Part shown: positions 59,204 to 64,000 of the stretch, one piece after another
How the letters are laid out: each line of letters begins with the position of its first letter
How positions within the stretch are numbered: the first letter of the stretch is position 1
NCBI RefSeq assembly: GCF_043641665.1
Contig: NC_092196.1
Location: 20,125,192-20,189,191 of the forward strand
DNA: 64,000 nucleotides
Source of the DNA: Enoplosus armatus
Lineage: Eukaryota; Chordata; Actinopteri; Centrarchiformes; Enoplosidae
Reading direction: 5' to 3'
Notes under the pieces: model-generated
What the model was told of the DNA's origin: nothing
Databases searched by the model: none
Seen by the model: only the letters and a program-made list of their open reading frames with translations
Translations under genes and position numbers: made by a program

Positions 59204-60479
59204 TTATCTGCGGGTCGTGTCCGACGGTGTATAGTGCCATTTGTTATGGATGGATGCAGAGAGGGCCACAGATACATGAATTAGTGGAGTAGGTCAGGCA
59301 AATATATGAAAAGCTCCACACTTGTCACATTTGTCTCGTGTCACTTGGTACAGCGAGCATGGAAGGGATTCTTTTAGTAATACGGTCCAAACCAGCGATA
59401 CAGTACAAGCAGAGAAAGAGAGAGACGTGTAGCATTAGCACCCGCTGAAAAGGATTATCCATGTATTCTCCTCACACTTGTCATCATTTATCTCTCACAC
59501 ATTATTTCTGCACGGCTCTGGCCCTCTCCTACCAGATTCTGGCTTTGCTGCAAGGCAGTTGCTCTGTGCGAGTGGCTGGTTGTATGGGGACATACCTGCG
59601 TCTCACTTAAACCTGCCACCCAACACCCCCAACTCCCTCCTGAGCTGCTCCCCGCCCCCAGGCATGTCGTTGTATGGGGGCTATAATTGTTGCTGTAAAT
59701 TCTGCCGCTCCCCTACGCCCCTGTCTTAACCGCCCATTACGCATGGTTCACTACGGCCCTTGTTGATTGCAGCTGTCAAGAAGGGCAGATTTATGCACTC
59801 TGGCCTGGAGATGGAGGGATAGAAAGGAGGAGTGAGAGAAGGGTGATTAGGGGGAGGCGGGTTTATTGGGTGAGCCCACGCCTGACCCCTCCTCCAGCCC
59901 GGTTTACCCTCGCTGGCGTAGGTGGAGATGAGCGAGGATGGCATAGGAGGACTTGGTCCGAGCCTACAAGATGGAGGGAGAAACGAGTGCTCTGAAGTGG
60001 GCTGGTGATGAGATCTGAGCCTGATCCGTTGAGCTTTGTTGTGTGTGTGTGTTTCTGCTGTTCACACACACTCTTCTCAGCCCTCAGCCAGCCTCTCAGA
60101 CACCCTGTCCTTTCTGAGAAAACACCACTCGTGTAACAAAGGCTGCTAATCTGTTGAGTACAGCAGTGAGCCCAGTATGGGGGGGAAAGCACTTCCTCAG
60201 CCCATCACAGAGTCCGCTGTGGTCACACTCTAATCCACTGAGCCATCACAGCGCTAAAATAAACCATTATACTCTGATAGCTCCTCTGCTCTGCTCTGCG
60301 GCACTATGTTGTTATGAATCAACAGAAAACTAATCAGTTACAACAACTGATTGATTGTAAAATTCAATTATAAATGAAAATACAGATGTTGGTTTCAAGT
60401 TCTCAAATGTGAGGATTTGCTGGATTTCTCCAGTTTATATAATTGTACACTACTATATATACTAAATACTAAAGACAAA
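59204..60479. other. Non-coding sequence, no gene seen
   Basis: No supported gene. Purine-rich sequence lies at 59810-59862. A short GT run is at 60041-60052. 60300-60480 becomes AT-rich. Confidence 0.55.
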
Positions 60480-60930
60480 TTGTTCTGTTTATATTTCATG
60501 TTTATGTTATTATGTTATGTGTCGTTGCTGTTGTCAGTTTATATGTCGTCATGTTATATGTCAGTATGTGTTATATTATGAATCACATCCAAGTTTATTT
60601 GGAAGTTATGAAACATTACTGCATTACTATTTGTCCTTATATGTCTGTCTGTCTCCTCCATTCTGTGTTATGTTCATTTATATGTATGTATTATGCACAA
60701 TAATGTACATTTTCTATTTTATTGTGTTAATGTGTGATCATTATTTATTTTATCTGCCATTATGTGTTCATTATGTATTTGTGTTTTCTTCTGCATCTTT
60801 TATGTTTTGCTAACTTGTCAGTGCTGATTGTTGATCTTCAGTTCTATTCTATTTCATCCTGTTCTGCCTTGATGTATTTTCCGTTCTATTTTGTCCCACT
60901 AGTGTCTTTTAAACTGATCCATCCACACTC
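60480..60930 (+). repeat. T-rich cryptic repeat (TTATGT words)
   Basis: The plus strand is strongly T-rich and A-poor outside TAT words. TTATGT, TATATGT and ATGTTAT words recur many times, including a near-tandem 15-bp pair TTATATGTCGTCATG/TTATATGTCAGTATG at about 60539-60568. The strand bias fits an old, diverged low-complexity array. Open frames here follow from the composition. Confidence 0.6.
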
Positions 60931-62675
60931 TGGAGCCGGAGCTGCTGTTTGTTAGATAGTGATAGATAGTGCTTGTTGCCCAGTTGGCAGCATTACTGTA
61001 ACGCAGCTAAACGTGCACAAGTCTCTAAGTGGTCCCTAAGTTGTCCTGCGGGATGATGGGATGCCATAGTAGCGGCAGTAATGGAATTACAGGAAAGACC
61101 CTGCCCTGGTCGCACTGGCGAAAGGTACAAATGGAGGATGAGATGGAGTGAGGAGGAGAGGCAGAACCAGAGCCAGAACAGACCAATCTGCACTATGGCA
61201 CTTATGGAATTACTCAGCTCACCTTCTTTAGACCAAGGAATCAATGGCGCTCATTAATAATTCACACAGTCTTAGGAGGGAACCATAACTGTCATAAATG
61301 GTAATTTTGTTTGATCATTACAATCCTTTTCATTGGGATAAACAGACAACATTATTCATCAGCAGAAATTATAAATATTCATCACACGCACACATTCTGT
61401 ACACAGAATAGCAAGCGACCAGCAGAAGAAAACATATATCCAGGCTTTATTGATGTGATTTCCCCTCTATGATGAAATAATTTACAGAATTGATTAAGAT
61501 GAAGGCTAATCTTTACAATGCATATATGGCTGAATACGAATGCGCCCGCGCCCTGCTCTGTCATGTGGTGGATGGATGATAAACAGGCGTTTGTCTTTCA
61601 GCGACGCATCATGGAAACATCAGAGGAAGTCGGGATTTCTGAGGCGCTGTCCGTGAAAACTGTCCCCTCTTATGCATCCTGCAGTATGTCACCTTCATTT
61701 CTTCATTAGCTGCCGAGAGTATCAAGTCTGAGCCGCTTTGAATTTTTATTTATAGCTCCACTGCTCCCTCAGAATGATCGAAAACACAATCACAGTTACT
61801 GCTGCAATCCATATCTGTTGTGTCTAAAATAAGAGCTATGATATTAGATTGTGACGACGGCGGTTTGCTTATGAGTAGGAAGAAACAGATGGGCTATTAC
61901 AGATACAGAGACTGAAGCAAATTGAGGTCATCGAGCAGGTCTTGTGAATCGTGCGTTCGAGACATCGGGTGTCGGTGTAAAGCAGGAAGGAAGGAGTTTT
62001 ATTTCGAGAGGTGTCTTTGGCGCGAATGTATTCAACGCATATGGGAGAGGACGGGCCTCTGGGCACAGACAGCCGTCAATGGGCAGGGATAATTTGATGA
62101 ATGCGCCCCCCCCTCCACCTCTTCATAACCAGATTTCTTGTTCTCTGGCTTTATTTTTGTCTCTCAGATGAAGTGAGAGTGCTGGAATTTGCTGCATTTT
62201 GTATTCATGCCGGCTCGTCTGTGTGACCGCAGGGCCGGGTGACTCCGGGATGGAATCTCTGTGTTCAGCCTCCCTCCAGCATTGTTCCTCCTCTTTGAGC
62301 CCGTGTTGCTCAACATGTGAGGGTGTTTAGAAAGGAAGCGTGTAGCCGTGTCTAAAATGTAAATGATGAGCTGTCATTACAGTCCGCATCACACAGACGA
62401 GGCAGGTTTTTTGTCTTTCAGCTGTTTCTATCTTCAGCCACAGGATCTGATCTTAGCTTTGTTTTTCTTTTTCCTCACAAGTGTGTCGGTGCGTGTACAG
62501 GATGCGTGGGAGCAGCCACTGAATGCAAGCTAGTCACCACCGGGGAGCGATTTAAGGGCCTTTTATAGAGATAGATCCGTCCGGTTTACTGGGCTGAAGC
62601 TGGCTACCAAGAATTGTGACAGACATGTGCCTGCTAGACCTCATACATAAACCACTGGGGTGTTTGTATGCATTT
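60931..62675. other. Unique sequence, enhancer-like in part
   Basis: No supported gene. AGATAGTGATAGATAGTG at 60953-60970 is a short duplication. 61190-61530 is repeat-free with GCTCATTAATAATTCAC and GGTAATTTTGTTTGATC words and looks regulatory. Confidence 0.45.
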
Positions 62676-62691
62676 GTGTGTGTGTGTGTGT
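62676..62691. repeat. (GT)8 microsatellite
   Basis: A short uninterrupted GT run. Confidence 0.85.
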
Positions 62692-63144
62692 TGTGGGAGA
62701 TAGCGATAGCTGTTGTATCTCTGCTCACGTGCCTTGCCTTCAATTGCCCAATCAGTCAGTGGACCCTTCAGACAGTCTCCTCTTAATAAGGAAGCTTCCA
62801 GCCCAATTCCCACAGATAGCCTAAGTAAATCAAACCGGTGAGGAGGAGAGGAGAGCCTCTTCAATCAGGCTCTAGAGAATGGAGCCTGGGCACTCCAGAC
62901 AATAAGAGAGAGAGGGAGGGAGGAGGAGGAGATACAGTGATATTCCCGTATGGTGATGACTACACTCAGAGTGAGGTATACCATTCATCTGGCTTCAGCC
63001 ATCTTCTCAGAGCTGCATCTCTGCACCCTCAGGTCCTCTACACTCTGCATCCCGCCGTAAAACATTCCCCATTGTAATTCATGTTATGCCGCGAGAGCCT
63101 GGGCTTTTGGTACAGGCTTGCAAGTGCATGTAGCCCCCACCCCT
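62692..63144. other. Unique sequence with a purine tract
   Basis: A purine run of GAGA and GGAGG units spans 62902-62932. No gene is supported. Confidence 0.5.
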
Positions 63145-63178
63145 TCCTCCTCCTCCTCCTTCTCCTCCTCCTCCTCCA
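63145..63178. repeat. (TCC)n trinucleotide repeat
   Basis: TCC units with one TTC interruption near 63160. It is the first of three related purine/pyrimidine triplet tracts within 550 bp. Confidence 0.9.
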
Positions 63179-63650
63179 TCCACCCAGTTTGCAGACTTAT
63201 CATACGGTCCTCATGGAGAGCCATAATACCATGTTTTGTATTCAGTCCCAATAGCAGCCCCAGCTTGCGCCTTGGTCAGGGTTCAGGTTGGACCATTCGG
63301 AGCGGTCCCAGGTCGGCAATTTGGGGCGAGAGCGCTCCAGGCCACATGCGCTTTGTCCGTCCATCACAGGGGAGGAGGAGGAGGAGTAGGGGAGGACAAG
63401 AGGGAGCTGGGCGAAGGGGAGGAGGGGGACAGCCTGAAGTTGAAAGGCAAGGCCCTGGCATCTGCATCAGGCCAGGCCAGCAGATGTGGCGATCCTGGTC
63501 TATTTGAGCTAAAGTGATGATTAAGGGATCATGGCCCTTAAATAGACAATCCTGTTTACCCAGTTTAGGGCTGCAATCAATCCGCCACTCGCCAGATTAA
63601 TTGAGACGCTTCCGATTGATTTTCTTTTTTTTTTTTTCTCTCTCTCACTT
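63179..63650. other. Purine-rich sequence between triplet tracts
   Basis: GGAGGAGGAGGAGGAG at 63371-63386 is the reverse-complement type of the flanking TCC/CCT tracts. Purine-rich sequence continues to about 63430. A T run lies at 63625-63637. The 129-codon frame across this part is driven by the triplets and has no domain. Confidence 0.55.
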
Positions 63651-63695
63651 CCCTCCTCCTCCTCCTCCTCCTCCTCCTCCTCCTCCTCCTCCTCT
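63651..63695. repeat. (CCT)15 trinucleotide repeat
   Basis: An uninterrupted CCT run ending in TCTACTCC. It gives poly-Pro in one frame, which is an artefact. Confidence 0.95.
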
Positions 63696-63796
63696 ACTCC
63701 TGCTTGGCCTTCCTATCAATGACTTCTCAAACTGCGAGGCCATAATTCATGAGAGAGGGCTGCAGGGGTGGAGAGAGGACCGGACTGAGTGCATAG
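63696..63796 (+). other. Candidate exon before a strong donor, weak
   Basis: GCATAG|GTAAGT at 63791-63802 is a consensus-quality splice donor. The DNA before it is repeat-free and open in one frame (PINDFSNCEAIIHERGLQGW). The CCT tract could act as the pyrimidine tract of an acceptor, with CGAG at about 63738-63741 or CTGCAG at about 63759-63764 as possible AG. No domain is seen; it could be an untranslated exon or a conserved non-coding element. Confidence 0.25.
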
Positions 63797-63802
63797 GTAA
63801 GT

Positions 63803-64000
63803 GCATGTAAAAATGTATGACATCACGTCACCGCCTGCCTGCAGGACTGGACATGCGTGGCTTCACGGGAACGCTGACTTCGTCAGACCGAGAGCCGATT
63901 CTGCTCGACACATTCCTGAAAAGATTTTTCGAACTATTCTTTGACAGTAGTGCCCATTCCTCCGTGACCTACCTGTTTATTTCTTTATTCTTCCTCACAC
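63803..64000. other. Unique non-coding sequence to window end
   Basis: No gene or repeat recognised in the last 200 bases. Confidence 0.6.

Overview
This window looks like vertebrate nuclear DNA, most likely from a teleost fish. The evidence is a degraded Tc1/mariner transposon with teleost-type sequence, several short dispersed repeats that I recognise from perch-like fish genomes, very many (GT)n microsatellites, and no compact gene arrangement of any kind. The species call is inference; no gene here fixes it.

I find no protein-coding gene, rRNA, tRNA or CRISPR array that I can support. The longest open frames (about 150-170 codons, for example 21447-21941, 26189-26701, 24314-24766 minus and 57791-58252) are what chance gives in 64 kb read in six frames. 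None shows a domain I know, and many run through GT, CCT or poly-G tracts. The window therefore reads as a gene desert or as the inside of very large introns. A few splice-site-flanked open segments, all on the plus strand (13652-13778, 35282-35375, and a strong donor at 63797), are weak exon candidates.

Layout. 0-7 kb: unique sequence with an enhancer-like stretch near the left end, an AT-rich part, then a dense cluster of GT and poly-G tracts at 6.2-6.8 kb. 7-19 kb: two copies of a dispersed repeat, a 100-bp GT tract, and two exact CTCF consensus matches at 15.3 and 16.1 kb. 19-24.7 kb: a long, mostly repeat-free run rich in homeodomain-type TAAT/ATTA words. 24.8-25.5 kb: a Tc1/mariner remnant that has itself been interrupted by another repeat. 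26-38 kb: more enhancer-like unique sequence, broken by two more teleost repeats (29.9 and 34.8 kb) and a 12-bp perfect stem-loop (37.5 kb). 38.5-39.0 kb: a diverged tandem array of about 160-180-bp units. 39-49 kb: short tandem repeats and a third copy of the 7/12-kb repeat. 49-60 kb: mostly unique, enhancer-like. 60.5-60.9 kb: a strongly T-rich, TTATGT-rich strand. 62.9-63.8 kb: purine/pyrimidine mirror tracts and a strong splice donor.

The overall pattern, with long unique AT/GC-mixed blocks carrying many homeodomain and octamer words and few transposons, resembles the regulatory landscape around a developmental regulator gene. That is an inference. A multi-species alignment would settle it. 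The enhancer-like entries below are only segments I would align first.
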